Shown: in pieces, positions 25,073 through 33,015 of the stretch
Numbering within the stretch: position 1 is the stretch's first letter
Layout of the letters: each line of letters starts with the position of its first letter
Source of the DNA: Bacillota bacterium
GTDB lineage: Bacteria > Bacillota > Sulfobacillia > Sulfobacillales > Sulfobacillaceae
DNA length: 39,347 nt
NCBI GenBank assembly: GCA_021820965.1
Contig: JAKACZ010000046.1
Span: 1-39,347, forward strand
Direction: 5' to 3'
Position numbers and translations under genes: made by a program
The notes under the pieces: generated by a model
The model's input: the letters and a program-made list of their open reading frames with translations, nothing else
The model's database searches: none
Told to the model about the DNA's origin: nothing

Positions 25073-25513
25073 TTGAATCGGGTAAAATTACGTTTTTTGT
25101 CCCGGGCCGACAACGTCGGTTTGGCACGTATTAGCGTGGCGGCATTGGCTGGTCAGGGCAGTTTTTCCCTGCCGGACATTGAGGAGATCAAAGTGGCCGT
25201 ATCAGAGGCCGTGTCCAACGCCATCATTCATGGCTACCGTGGGCAAGACGATGGATGGGTTGAGGTCGATATGGAACTGGATCAGACCGGACTCGCGATT
25301 GTGGTCGAGGACTGGGGTGTTGGCATCGAGGACGTGGAAAAGGCGCGCGAACCGGGCTATTCCAACGATCCGGAACGTATGGGTCTAGGATTTGTCTTCA
25401 TGGAGTCCTTTATGCACGGGCTTGAGGTGGTCTCGACGCTAGGCGAGGGCACCCGGGTTCGCATGCGCCGATTGGTAACGCTGTCAGGAGAACTGTCTCG
25501 CGATGCCCAATGA
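25073..25513 (+). CDS. spoIIAB: Anti-sigma F factor / serine kinase SpoIIAB
   Basis: SpoIIAB is a GHKL-type kinase that binds and inhibits SigF and phosphorylates SpoIIAA. The 146-residue product has the N-box IKVAVSEAVSNAIIHGY, the G1 box VVEDWGVGIEDVEKAREPGY and the G2 box ERMGLGFVFMESFMHG. I chose TTG 25073 (preceded by GGGGGAGCG), because the N-terminus NRVKLRFLSR then matches the family. A TTG at 25052 would add seven residues. The rare start codon would keep SpoIIAB output low relative to its partners. The gene overlaps sigF by 11 bp. Confidence 0.94.
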   Translation: MNRVKLRFLSRADNVGLARISVAALAGQGSFSLPDIEEIKVAVSEAVSNAIIHGYRGQDDGWVEVDMELDQTGLAIVVEDWGVGIEDVEKAREPGYSNDPERMGLGFVFMESFMHGLEVVSTLGEGTRVRMRRLVTLSGELSRDAQ

Positions 25514-26264
25514 AGAGCGGTGGCCGGACTCGGGTGCGGATGAACTGACTTTATACCGCCAGGCTCAGTCCGGTGATCAAAACGCCCGCCAGCAATTGGT
25601 GGAGCGACATTGGAATCTTATATGGCATATTGTCCATCGGTTCTCGGCCCGCGGCTACGAACCCGATGATCTATTTCAGGTGGGTGCGATTGGACTTCTC
25701 AAAGCCATCGACCGGTTTGACGTCGACCGCGGTCTCAAATTCTCCACCTACGCGGTTCCCCTGATCATGGGCGAGATTCGCCGGCATCTGCGTGATGACC
25801 AGCCAATCCGGGTGGCGCGGTCCCTGAGAGAGTTGGGGATGAAAGTTGATTCCAAGCGCGCCATTTTATCGCAGCGGCTGGGCCGAGATCCTACGGCTCA
25901 GGAGATTGCCGAGGAACTGCAGGTGGATCCCTCGGACATTACCGAAGCGTTGGAAGCGATTCGCCCCCCGGCATCCCTTAACCAACCCATGGAGACCCCC
26001 AGCGGATCCGAAACCCCGTTGGGTGACAACATCAGCGACGCCCGGGCGGAAGTTGACTGGCTGGAGCAATTAGCGCTCAACCAGGCCTTTTCGCTGCTGG
26101 ACGAACGCGAGCGTTTCATTCTGCGGATGCGCTTTGTGGAGGGGCGAACTCAGGTTGACGTGGCGCAGCGGCTCAAGGTCTCGCAGGTTCAGGTGTCGCG
26201 CTTGGAACGGCGCGCGCTGGAACGACTCAAACAAGCGCTCAGTGACACGGAGGATTCGTCCTAA
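25503..26264 (+). CDS. sigF: RNA polymerase sporulation sigma factor SigF
   Basis: SigF directs early forespore transcription. The 253-residue product follows Bacillus SigF closely: region 2 with GYEPDDLFQVGAIGLLKAI, then KFSTYAVPLIMGEIRR, then region 3 with LGRDPTAQEIAEELQVD. Region 4 has LLDERERFILRMRF and the helix-turn-helix RTQVDVAQRLKVSQVQVSRL. ATG 25503 overlaps the spoIIAB end. It is the last gene of the operon and is followed by a terminator; spoVAC comes next under its own candidate promoter. Confidence 0.95.
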   Translation: MPNEERWPDSGADELTLYRQAQSGDQNARQQLVERHWNLIWHIVHRFSARGYEPDDLFQVGAIGLLKAIDRFDVDRGLKFSTYAVPLIMGEIRRHLRDDQPIRVARSLRELGMKVDSKRAILSQRLGRDPTAQEIAEELQVDPSDITEALEAIRPPASLNQPMETPSGSETPLGDNISDARAEVDWLEQLALNQAFSLLDERERFILRMRFVEGRTQVDVAQRLKVSQVQVSRLERRALERLKQALSDTEDSS

Positions 26265-26283
26265 GAAATCTTGGGCGACTTGT

Positions 26284-26313
26284 GAGTGACAGTCCAGGGA
26301 TTCGTCCATACTA
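26284..26313 (+). promoter_or_regulatory. Candidate SigG-type promoter for the spoVA operon
   Basis: CATACTA (26307-26313) is an exact match to the SigG -10. GAGTG lies 18 bp upstream and matches four of five positions of GHATR. The spoVA operon is a known SigG target in Bacillus. The -10 ends at the first base of the terminator stem that follows sigF, so the start of the spoVA mRNA would include that hairpin. Confidence 0.5.
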
Positions 26314-26343
26314 CTCCTGGCCATGACGGCCCAGGAGTTTTTT
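26313..26343 (+). terminator. Rho-independent terminator after sigF
   Basis: ACTCCTGG and CCAGGAGT form an 8-bp perfect stem around a 10-base loop, followed by TTTTTT. It lies about 50 bp after the sigF stop and only a few bases before the spoVAC ribosome binding site. Confidence 0.88.
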
Positions 26344-26359
26344 GCCGGAGGGATGCACC

Positions 26360-26806
26360 GTGGATAACGACGCCCAGCGCTACCAAGAGATGGCCCAGAA
26401 TCTGATGCCGCGGCGGCCGATTTTGCGCAATCTGATTTGGGCCTTTGTGGTTGGCGGGATTATCTGTGAGATCGGTCAATGGGTGCAATGGTTCTTTATG
26501 CAACAGGGAATGACGAGCCGCGAGGCGGCTACCCCAACCTCTATCGTGATGATCGGATTAGGTGCGCTGTTGACCGGCCTCGGTGTCTATGACCGTGTGG
26601 TGAAGCGCGGCGGCATGGGCGGAACACTGCCGATTACCGGGTTCTCCAATGCCATGGTGGCACCGGCCATGGAGTTTCGTACCGAGGGTTTGATCATGGG
26701 TATAGGCGCCCGGCTCTTTACCGTTGCCGGCCCGGTAATCGTGTACGGCATGGCCGCAGCATTTGTCACCGGTCTCATCCGATATCTCGTCACGGGGGTT
26801 TTGTGA
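26360..26806 (+). CDS. spoVAC: Stage V sporulation protein AC
   Basis: SpoVAC is a membrane protein of the spore inner membrane; it is thought to form the mechanosensitive channel for dipicolinic acid release during germination. The 148-residue product has three or four hydrophobic segments: LIWAFVVGGIICEIGQ, SIVMIGLGALLTGLGVY, and the last ~30 residues. The conserved GFSNAMVAPAMEFRTEG loop is present. GTG 26360 follows GGAGGG. The stop overlaps the start of spoVAD. spoVAA and spoVAB, which precede it in Bacillus, are absent. Confidence 0.94.
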   Translation: MDNDAQRYQEMAQNLMPRRPILRNLIWAFVVGGIICEIGQWVQWFFMQQGMTSREAATPTSIVMIGLGALLTGLGVYDRVVKRGGMGGTLPITGFSNAMVAPAMEFRTEGLIMGIGARLFTVAGPVIVYGMAAAFVTGLIRYLVTGVL

Positions 26807-27825
26807 TGGGGATTAAACGTGTCGGCCGTGAAACGTACCGTCCCGATTCGGTTTACGTGACCGCGACCGGCGCCGTCGTGGGTCCCAAGGAGGGCCAAGG
26901 ACCGCTGGGAGGGGAGTTCGACCGGATTTGGCAGGACGAGATCCGAAACTTCTCCAGTTTTGAAAAAGCCGAGCAGGGCCTCTTGCGGGAGGCGTACGAG
27001 GAGGCAATGGGCAAAGCGGGGCGATCGTGGGAGGACATTGATTTGGTCTTGGGCGGAGATTTGCTCGATCAGACGATTAGCACAAATTTTGCGGCACGGG
27101 ATCATACGCGGCCGTTGGCCGGAGTGTTTTCCGCCTGCGCGACCTTCACTGAAGCGATGGGGCTAGGGGCGCTGCTCTTGGGTGGCGGCGGCCTTCGACG
27201 CGTTTTGGTGTCCGCCTCCAGCCATCACTCGACCGCCGAGCGCCAGTTTCGTTTCCCGCTTGAATTAGGCTATCAGCGGCCACCCACGGCGGCATGGACG
27301 GCGACCGCTGCCGGGGCGGCGGTGCTGGAGCGGGAGGCCGGGCCGATTAGAGTGGAAGCGGTCACGTTGGGGCGGGTGATAGACATCGGGGGGAAGGATC
27401 CCAATGATATGGGCAGCGCCATGGCTCCCGCGGCCTACGACACGATTAGCCGGCATTTATCCAACAGCGGAAGCTCCACTAAAGACTACGACGCCATCTT
27501 TACGGGAGATCTGGGGCATTTCGGCCTTAAGATGCTGACGCGCTACGCCCAGGAGCGCGGCTTGGTCTTCGGTTCCGAGCTTGACGATTGCGGGCGTGCG
27601 CTATATTCCCAGGACGACCAAGACACGCACAACGGCGGGTCTGGCCCCGGTTGCTCGGCCAGCGTGTTTGCCGGACCGTTGGCGCGACGCCTGACCCAAG
27701 GGCGTCTTACCCGGATTCTGTTGGTGGCAACCGGCGCCCTGTTTTCTCCGACCACCTTTCAGCAGGGGGAGACCATCCCATGCATTGCCCATGCCGTTGA
27801 ATTGGTGAAAGCAGAGGAGGCATGA
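26806..27825 (+). CDS. spoVAD: Stage V sporulation protein AD
   Basis: SpoVAD has a thiolase/KAS III-like fold and binds dipicolinic acid on the spore inner membrane to take part in its uptake. The 339-residue product has GRETYRPDSVYVTATGAVVGPKEGQGP (in short: VTATGAVVGPKEG), DLVLGGDLLDQ, GVFSACATFTEAMG around residue 110, VSASSHHSTAERQFRFP, DAIFTGDLGHFG and HNGGSGPGCSASVF. The start is ATG 26806, in a TGATG overlap with spoVAC; GTG 26803 adds one residue. Confidence 0.95.
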   Translation: MGIKRVGRETYRPDSVYVTATGAVVGPKEGQGPLGGEFDRIWQDEIRNFSSFEKAEQGLLREAYEEAMGKAGRSWEDIDLVLGGDLLDQTISTNFAARDHTRPLAGVFSACATFTEAMGLGALLLGGGGLRRVLVSASSHHSTAERQFRFPLELGYQRPPTAAWTATAAGAAVLEREAGPIRVEAVTLGRVIDIGGKDPNDMGSAMAPAAYDTISRHLSNSGSSTKDYDAIFTGDLGHFGLKMLTRYAQERGLVFGSELDDCGRALYSQDDQDTHNGGSGPGCSASVFAGPLARRLTQGRLTRILLVATGALFSPTTFQQGETIPCIAHAVELVKAEEA

Positions 27826-27826
27826 G

Positions 27827-28177
27827 ATGATTTTTGTCTGGGCGTTCGTGATCGGGGGCCTCCTCTGCGCTGTGGCTCAATTGGTGATGGATTTAGGCCG
27901 GTTCACTCCCGGTCAGGTATTGGTGCTGGCAGTGGTGGTCGGTGCGATTTTAGGCGGTGTGGGCTGGTATGGAAAGCTTGTGGAGTTCGCCGGGGCGGGT
28001 GCCGCCGTGCCCTTGCCCGGATTTGGCTACACAATGGTTGAAGGCATTGGTGAAGCGGTTAGGCAGAAGGGTGTTTTAGGGCTCTTTACCGGCGGGCTCA
28101 CCGCAGCGGCGGGCGGGATCAAGGCGGCCGTACTCTTTGGGGTGGCGGCGGCTTTGATTTTTAAGCCGAAAGCATAG
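27827..28177 (+). CDS. spoVAE: Stage V sporulation protein AE (channel subunit)
   Basis: This small membrane protein of the SpoVAC/SpoVAE family (SpoVAEB of Bacillus) acts in dipicolinate transport with SpoVAC and SpoVAD. The 116-residue product has hydrophobic segments FVWAFVIGGLLCAVAQLVM, VLVLAVVVGAILGGVGWY, and the C-terminal stretch IKAAVLFGVAAALIF. The conserved loop PLPGFGYTMVEGIGEAVRQKG lies between them (core GFGYTMVEG). ATG 27827 follows AGAGGAGG inside the end of spoVAD. Confidence 0.93.
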   Translation: MIFVWAFVIGGLLCAVAQLVMDLGRFTPGQVLVLAVVVGAILGGVGWYGKLVEFAGAGAAVPLPGFGYTMVEGIGEAVRQKGVLGLFTGGLTAAAGGIKAAVLFGVAAALIFKPKA

Positions 28178-28187
28178 GAGGAAGTCG

Positions 28188-28760
28188 ATGGCAGGAAAAA
28201 AGCAAGTCATTGTTCTCACCGATGGGGACGAAACCGCCTATCGCGCATTGGTGAGAGTATGCCGCGAGCTGGACTGTTACCCGCTCCGGGCATCAGAAGG
28301 GAACCCTACCCGGTTGAATGGGGATGAGTTGATAGCAGCCGTGCGCAAGGCGCCGGCGGAGCCCGTGGTGGTGATGGTGGATGACCGCGGAGATTCCGGG
28401 CAAGGTCCTGGCGAAGATGCCCTAAGAGCCTTAACCGAGTCGGCGGAACTGGATGTTTTGGGGGTTGTGGCGGTTGCCGCCAACACCCGTCCGGTAGCCG
28501 GGGTTGACGTCGATGTGTCGGTCGACCAGCATGGCACAGTGATACGCCGCGCAGTCGACAAGGACGGGCACGCAGTGCGGTCGGCGCGGCTTAAGGGGGA
28601 TACCGTGGATGTGCTGAAGTCATATCGCGGGCCGGTGGTGGGCCTAGGCGATCCGGGGAAAATGGAAGGCCACGACCGCCTCAGCCACGGTGTGCCGGCT
28701 ACGCGCCGGGCCATTCAAGAGATACTGCAGTGGAGGGAAACACGCGATGGCAGGCGTTAA
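28188..28760 (+). CDS. spoVAEA: Stage V sporulation protein AE (soluble, SpoVAEA)
   Basis: This is a soluble 190-residue protein of the SpoVAEA family. It starts KKQVIVLTDGDETAYRAL and has ASEGNPTRLNGDELI, VMVDDRGDSGQG, LGVVAVAANT and the characteristic end GLGDPGKMEGHD...GVPATRRAIQEIL. Its biochemical role is not established; in Bacillus it is part of the spoVA operon and affects nutrient germination at most weakly. ATG 28188 follows TAGGAGG. The gene overlaps spoVAF by 14 bp. Confidence 0.92.
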   Translation: MAGKKQVIVLTDGDETAYRALVRVCRELDCYPLRASEGNPTRLNGDELIAAVRKAPAEPVVVMVDDRGDSGQGPGEDALRALTESAELDVLGVVAVAANTRPVAGVDVDVSVDQHGTVIRRAVDKDGHAVRSARLKGDTVDVLKSYRGPVVGLGDPGKMEGHDRLSHGVPATRRAIQEILQWRETRDGRR

Positions 28761-30282
28761 ATATAAGGTTCACGGCAAAGGGGCGGTCCAAACCCGTGAG
28801 GTGTCGGCTAATCTTGAGACCAACCTTAGCTGGGTTAAGCGCTACCTCGGGTACAAGGAGTCGTTTGACATTTTGATCCGCGAATTTGATGTTGCAGGCC
28901 ACCAGTGCGCCTTAGTCTGTGTCGACACTTTTATCGACTCGACTGTGTTAACGTTGGTTATGCAGCAGCTGCAAGCGATGTCGAGCAGTGATTTAGAGCA
29001 TCCGACCATGAACGGCCTCCTAAATCAGGCCATTCCGTATGTTGAGGTCGCCCCCACCAGCGAGCTGGACGCGGCCGCCAACGCGGTGCTGGCGGGGCCA
29101 GCCATGCTGTTGATCGACGGGGTCGCGCACGCCGTGGTTGTAGATGTCCGCAAATATCCCGATCGCAATCCCAGCGAGCCGTCGGTCGAACGAGTGTTGC
29201 GCGGGCCGCACGACGGCTTTGTGGAAACACTGATCTACAACACATTGTTAATTCGCCGACGTCTTCGCGATCCCAACCTGCGGATCGAGTCTATGCAAGT
29301 CGGGCGCCGCTCCAAGAGTGACGTGGCACTGATCTACATTAAGGACATTGCCGACGAAAATCTGGTGCGTGTTATTCGTCAACGCCTGAAGGCGATCGAA
29401 GGGGATGCCTTGACGATGTCAGAAAAGGCGCTGCAAGAATGGATTGTCAAAAAGCCCTGGTGGAACCCGTTCCCGAACGGCAAGTTCACCGAAAGGCCGG
29501 ATGTGTCGGCCGAGCATTTAACCGAAGGGCACGTGTTGGTGATGATTGACACATCGCCGAACGCGCTCATTGTGCCGGTGACGTTCTTCTCCTTTCTGCA
29601 ATCGGTGGAGGAATATCATGAAGATGTGATGATCGGCACCTATTTAAAGTGGGTGCGCTTTTTGGGCTTGGCGGCATCATGGGCGTTGCCGCCGCTGTGG
29701 TACGTGCTGTATTTGACGCAGGTTCACCTGCCGGGCAAGTTAGACTTATTGATAAAACCTAGCAATACCGCCATTCCGATTTTTTGGCAGTTGGTGGGAT
29801 TGGAGGTGGGTGTTGATTTGTTGCGCCTGGCTCTGACCTTTAGTCCCGATCCGCTCACCCAGTCGATGGGGTTTTTCGGCGCTGTGCTTTTGGGAGATGT
29901 CGCCATCAAAGCGGGATTGATCGATGCCGAGGCGATGGTGTTCGTCGCAGTGGCGGCGGTTGGCACCTTCACTGCGCCGGATATCGATTTTGGCAACGCG
30001 GTGCGCCTATTGCGCGGGTTTTTATTGTTGATGACCGGCACGTTCAGCCTGGCCGGTGTCCCCTGGCTGGGATTTGTCTTAGGACTGGCCATACCGCTGG
30101 CGGTCTTGTTTACCCACACTTCTTTTGGCGCGTCTTACGCCTGGCCCTTGTCTCCTTTTGACGGGCGGGCGTTTGTCGCGGAACTGGGGCGAAAACCGTT
30201 GGACCGGAAATTCTATCGGCCAGCTTTGACCCATCCTCAAGACCCGACCCACCGGCGCCCTCCGGGGAAGGAAAAGGTGTAA
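28747..30282 (+). CDS. spoVAF: Stage V sporulation protein AF (GerA-A-like)
   Basis: SpoVAF resembles the A subunits of GerA-type germinant receptors and acts as an ion-channel-like amplifier of germination in Bacillus. The 511-residue product has a soluble N-terminal ~290 residues (ETNLSWVKRYLGYKESFD, then VDTFIDSTVLTLVMQ, ending with LIVPVTFFSFLQSVEEYHED). About five membrane segments follow between residues ~300 and 460, with the GerA-type motif SPDPLTQSMGFFGAVLLGDVAIKAGL split as PLTQSMGFFGAVLLGD. ATG 28747 follows GTGGAGGG and overlaps spoVAEA. Full length for the family; it is the last gene of the spoVA operon. Confidence 0.94.
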   Translation: MAGVKYKVHGKGAVQTREVSANLETNLSWVKRYLGYKESFDILIREFDVAGHQCALVCVDTFIDSTVLTLVMQQLQAMSSSDLEHPTMNGLLNQAIPYVEVAPTSELDAAANAVLAGPAMLLIDGVAHAVVVDVRKYPDRNPSEPSVERVLRGPHDGFVETLIYNTLLIRRRLRDPNLRIESMQVGRRSKSDVALIYIKDIADENLVRVIRQRLKAIEGDALTMSEKALQEWIVKKPWWNPFPNGKFTERPDVSAEHLTEGHVLVMIDTSPNALIVPVTFFSFLQSVEEYHEDVMIGTYLKWVRFLGLAASWALPPLWYVLYLTQVHLPGKLDLLIKPSNTAIPIFWQLVGLEVGVDLLRLALTFSPDPLTQSMGFFGAVLLGDVAIKAGLIDAEAMVFVAVAAVGTFTAPDIDFGNAVRLLRGFLLLMTGTFSLAGVPWLGFVLGLAIPLAVLFTHTSFGASYAWPLSPFDGRAFVAELGRKPLDRKFYRPALTHPQDPTHRRPPGKEKV

Positions 30283-30445
30283 CCCGCGGCGAGAGCCTGG
30301 TACTAGATTTTTGGTGGAGTGGAACGGTATACTCCCCGTATGGACAGAACGGACCGGGACCTGTGGGTTTGGGTCGCCGGCTCGCATGGTTTTCCTGGAT
30401 GCGGTCTTCGGATGGGCAGAGGAGATTGTGCGACGTTTTGGCATA

Positions 30446-30475
30446 GGACGCTCCTCGAGCGCCCTGTGATTTTTA
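30446..30475 (+). terminator. Weak terminator-like hairpin before lysA
   Basis: GGACGCTC and GAGCGCC pair over seven positions with one mismatch around a tight loop. The stem is followed a few bases later by ATTTTTATT. It lies between spoVAF and the lysA ribosome binding site, so it may end the spoVA transcript or act as a leader hairpin of lysA. No lysine riboswitch is recognisable upstream. Confidence 0.35.
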
Positions 30476-30492
30476 TTGTGGAGGATTTGGCC

Positions 30493-31788
30493 ATGCGTCC
30501 AGTCACGTATCAGAAGACTCGGGAAGGCGAGATTAGTGTCGGCGGTGTGCCGTTGCGAGATCTGGCCCAAGAGTTTGGGACCCCGCTTTATGTCATGGAC
30601 TATCAGACCTTAATGGAAAATATTGCGCGATACCGCCAGGTGCTGGAGGGCTGGGGCACGGCTTACTATGCCGGTAAGGCCTTTTGCTGCCGTGCCATGG
30701 TGGAGTTGGTCGACCGCCAGGGGCTGGGGCTGGATGTCGTCTCAGGCGGTGAGCTATTCACCGCGCTGACCGCGGGACTTGACCCCGGGAGGGTGCTCTT
30801 TCACGGGAATGTGAAAACAGCGGCGGAAATTCGGGCCGGCTTGGAAGTGGGGGTCGGCCATTTCGTGGTGGACTCCCTAGACGAGCTCCATCAACTGGAC
30901 GAGGCAGCCCGGGCCATGGGGCGCACGGCGGCTGTGCTACTGCGGCTAACCCCGGGCATCGAGGCCCACACCCATGAATTCGTGCGGACCGGCCAGTTTG
31001 ACTCCAAGTTTGGCTTTGCGATTGCTGACGGCATCGCCGACCAGGCGGTGGCGGTGGCGCTGAGGATGGGAAACATTGAGCTAAAGGGATTTCACGCGCA
31101 TATTGGCTCACAGATTCTAGATACCGAGCCCTTAGTAGCCAATGCGGAGGCTCTGTTGACGTTTAGCGGCCAGGTGCTGCAACGGTTTGGGTTTTGGCCC
31201 GAGGTGCTGGATTTGGGCGGGGGAATCGGCGTGCGCTATGGAGAAAGCGACGATCCTCCCGATGTCACTGATCTCATGACCCGGGTACGGATGGCTCTTG
31301 GCGAATTGACCCCCCGGGGTATGCGACCGCCTCACATTATTGTCGAACCGGGCCGGTCGATCGTGGCCGAGGCAGGCTTGACCCTATATACGGTGGAGGC
31401 GGTCAAAACCGTTCCCGGTGGCCGTGAGTATATTGCCGTGGACGGGGGCATGGGGGACAATATTCGACCAGCCCTATATCAAGCGCAGTATGCGGCCGAA
31501 TTGGACCAAAAAGCGGGTGACACCCCCGAGCGGCAAGTGACGGTTGCAGGCCGCTACTGCGAAACCGGCGATATTCTCATACCATCCATCCGTCTTCCGG
31601 ATCCTGCCCGCGGCGATCTTTTGGCGATGTGGGGCACTGGGGCCTATAACTATGCTATGGCATCAAGCTACAATCGCGTGCCGCGCCCGGCTGTGGTGTT
31701 GGTCAATGACGGGGAAGCGTCGCTGTGGGTAGACCGGGAGCGATGGGACGACCTGACCCGCCGAGACCGCCCGCTGAGACCAGCCTAA
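30493..31788 (+). CDS. lysA: Diaminopimelate decarboxylase
   Basis: LysA is a PLP enzyme that converts meso-diaminopimelate to L-lysine. The 431-residue product has the PLP lysine in AYYAGKAF (Lys62) and VVSGGELFTAL. GFHAHIGSQI is followed by LDLGGGIGVRYGE, then VEPGRSIVAEAG, the substrate site RYCETGDIL (Cys356) and GTGAYNYAMAS. I chose ATG 30493 because GTGGAGGA lies 8 bases upstream. The same frame stays open for 58 codons upstream, but without family resemblance. Its place after spoVAF is the same as in Bacillus. Confidence 0.95.
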   Translation: MRPVTYQKTREGEISVGGVPLRDLAQEFGTPLYVMDYQTLMENIARYRQVLEGWGTAYYAGKAFCCRAMVELVDRQGLGLDVVSGGELFTALTAGLDPGRVLFHGNVKTAAEIRAGLEVGVGHFVVDSLDELHQLDEAARAMGRTAAVLLRLTPGIEAHTHEFVRTGQFDSKFGFAIADGIADQAVAVALRMGNIELKGFHAHIGSQILDTEPLVANAEALLTFSGQVLQRFGFWPEVLDLGGGIGVRYGESDDPPDVTDLMTRVRMALGELTPRGMRPPHIIVEPGRSIVAEAGLTLYTVEAVKTVPGGREYIAVDGGMGDNIRPALYQAQYAAELDQKAGDTPERQVTVAGRYCETGDILIPSIRLPDPARGDLLAMWGTGAYNYAMASSYNRVPRPAVVLVNDGEASLWVDRERWDDLTRRDRPLRPA

Positions 31789-31790
31789 CC

Positions 31791-32462
31791 ATGTCCCAGA
31801 CGGAAAGTGACCTGACGTCTCTGGCCGAGCGCATCCGCCGCAATCCGCAGTTGGCCCAAGAGATGGACGTGTCGGCTTTAGCCGCGCGAGTAGCCGCCCG
31901 CTGGCGCGAACGCAGCGATATGATGGCAGCCAGCGAGGAAGTGCCGGTGGCGGCCTGGATCGTGAGGCGCAAGGTTGAGGGACTGGTTCGGCCGGAAGTC
32001 GAGGAGACTGAGCCGGAGCCATTCGATCCCAATAAGCGTCCTGACTGGCTCACGGAAGGCGTGGAGGGACTGAAGAAAAAGGCTCTTCATGGGCAGCGCT
32101 ATTGGCCGCATGAAGGGACGCTCGAGTTACGGCGCCTGCCGGCACCGGTTCGGGATGCGAGCCCGTGGACCCTGGCCTGGTCGTATCCGCGGCTTCGGCC
32201 CAAAAAAGCACGGCCGGTGGCGACAGTGGCCTATCAGGCACTGCCCTTGCGCGATCATATTGAGGCGTGGCTGGATCGTCTGTCCGGCGGGGAGCCCGTG
32301 AGTTTCCACGAAGCCATGACAGGTGAGCCGCGCCGAGAATGGGCGGTCGCCTTTTTGGCAGCGGTTCACCTGTGGCACGAGCGCTTGATTGACGCGCGGC
32401 AGTCTGAGGCTTTCGCGCCCCTGATTCTACAACGGCGGGCCACCTCGGAGGTCGAGCCATGA
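31791..32462 (+). CDS. scpA: Segregation and condensation protein A (divergent)
   Basis: ScpA is the kleisin subunit that bridges SMC dimers in the bacterial condensin complex. The 223-residue product is short and divergent. The region ESDLTSLAERIRRNPQLAQEMDV and the C-terminal winged-helix (GEPVSFHEAMTG, WAVAFLAAVHLWHERLIDARQSEAFAPLIL) are recognisable kleisin features. The last part, VHLWHERLIDARQ, matches the ScpA end pattern in which a helix is followed by a strand. The assignment rests on this and on direct coupling with scpB, whose ATG overlaps the stop (ATGA). It starts 2 bases after lysA. Confidence 0.75.
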   Translation: MSQTESDLTSLAERIRRNPQLAQEMDVSALAARVAARWRERSDMMAASEEVPVAAWIVRRKVEGLVRPEVEETEPEPFDPNKRPDWLTEGVEGLKKKALHGQRYWPHEGTLELRRLPAPVRDASPWTLAWSYPRLRPKKARPVATVAYQALPLRDHIEAWLDRLSGGEPVSFHEAMTGEPRREWAVAFLAAVHLWHERLIDARQSEAFAPLILQRRATSEVEP

Positions 32463-32974
32463 ATCTCGATTTGTTGGAAGCCTTGCTGTTTGTGCAATCG
32501 GAACCGGTGCCATTGACCCAGGTGGGGTTGTGGCTCGGTGTCGACGACCAAGCGGCCCGAGCAGAGATTGAGGCGTTGCAAGAACTCTTAACCAGCCGCG
32601 GTTCGGGGCTGACGGTTCAATGGGTTGCGGGGGGGATTCGCCTGACCACGCACCCTCAACTGTACTCAAAGCTTACCGCACGGCTGCAATACCGCGCACC
32701 GGAACCGCTCTCTCATGCCAGTTGGGAAGTGCTAGCCGTTGTGGCCTATCGGCAGCCGGTCACGCGGCTGGAAATCGAGGCCATTCGACAAACTGGGTCG
32801 GAAAGCGCCATTGAGACATTGGTGCAGCGTGAGCTGATCCAAGAGGTCGGACGCAAGGAAGCGCCGGGCCGACCTATTCTGTACGGAACAACCGGCCGGT
32901 TCTTGGCCCAGTTTGGCTTAGAGTCGCTGGCCGACTTGCCCTCCATCAGCCAAGACTCGGGACCTTCGGCATAA
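32459..32974 (+). CDS. scpB: Segregation and condensation protein B
   Basis: ScpB dimerises and binds ScpA in the SMC complex for chromosome segregation. The 171-residue product has the two winged-helix domains: LEALLFVQSEPVPLTQVGLWL at the N-terminus (core LEALLFVQSEP), GIRLTTHPQLYSKLTARLQ, SHASWEVLAVVAYRQPVTRLEIEAIRQ (core EVLAVVAYRQPVTR), and a C-terminal LIQEVGRKEAPGRPILYGTT. These are hallmarks of ScpB. Its ATG overlaps the scpA stop. Confidence 0.94.
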   Translation: MNLDLLEALLFVQSEPVPLTQVGLWLGVDDQAARAEIEALQELLTSRGSGLTVQWVAGGIRLTTHPQLYSKLTARLQYRAPEPLSHASWEVLAVVAYRQPVTRLEIEAIRQTGSESAIETLVQRELIQEVGRKEAPGRPILYGTTGRFLAQFGLESLADLPSISQDSGPSA

Positions 32975-33015
32975 TTCGGACCCGGCTGGGCACGCTTTAG
33001 ACGGGGGGTGTCGGC

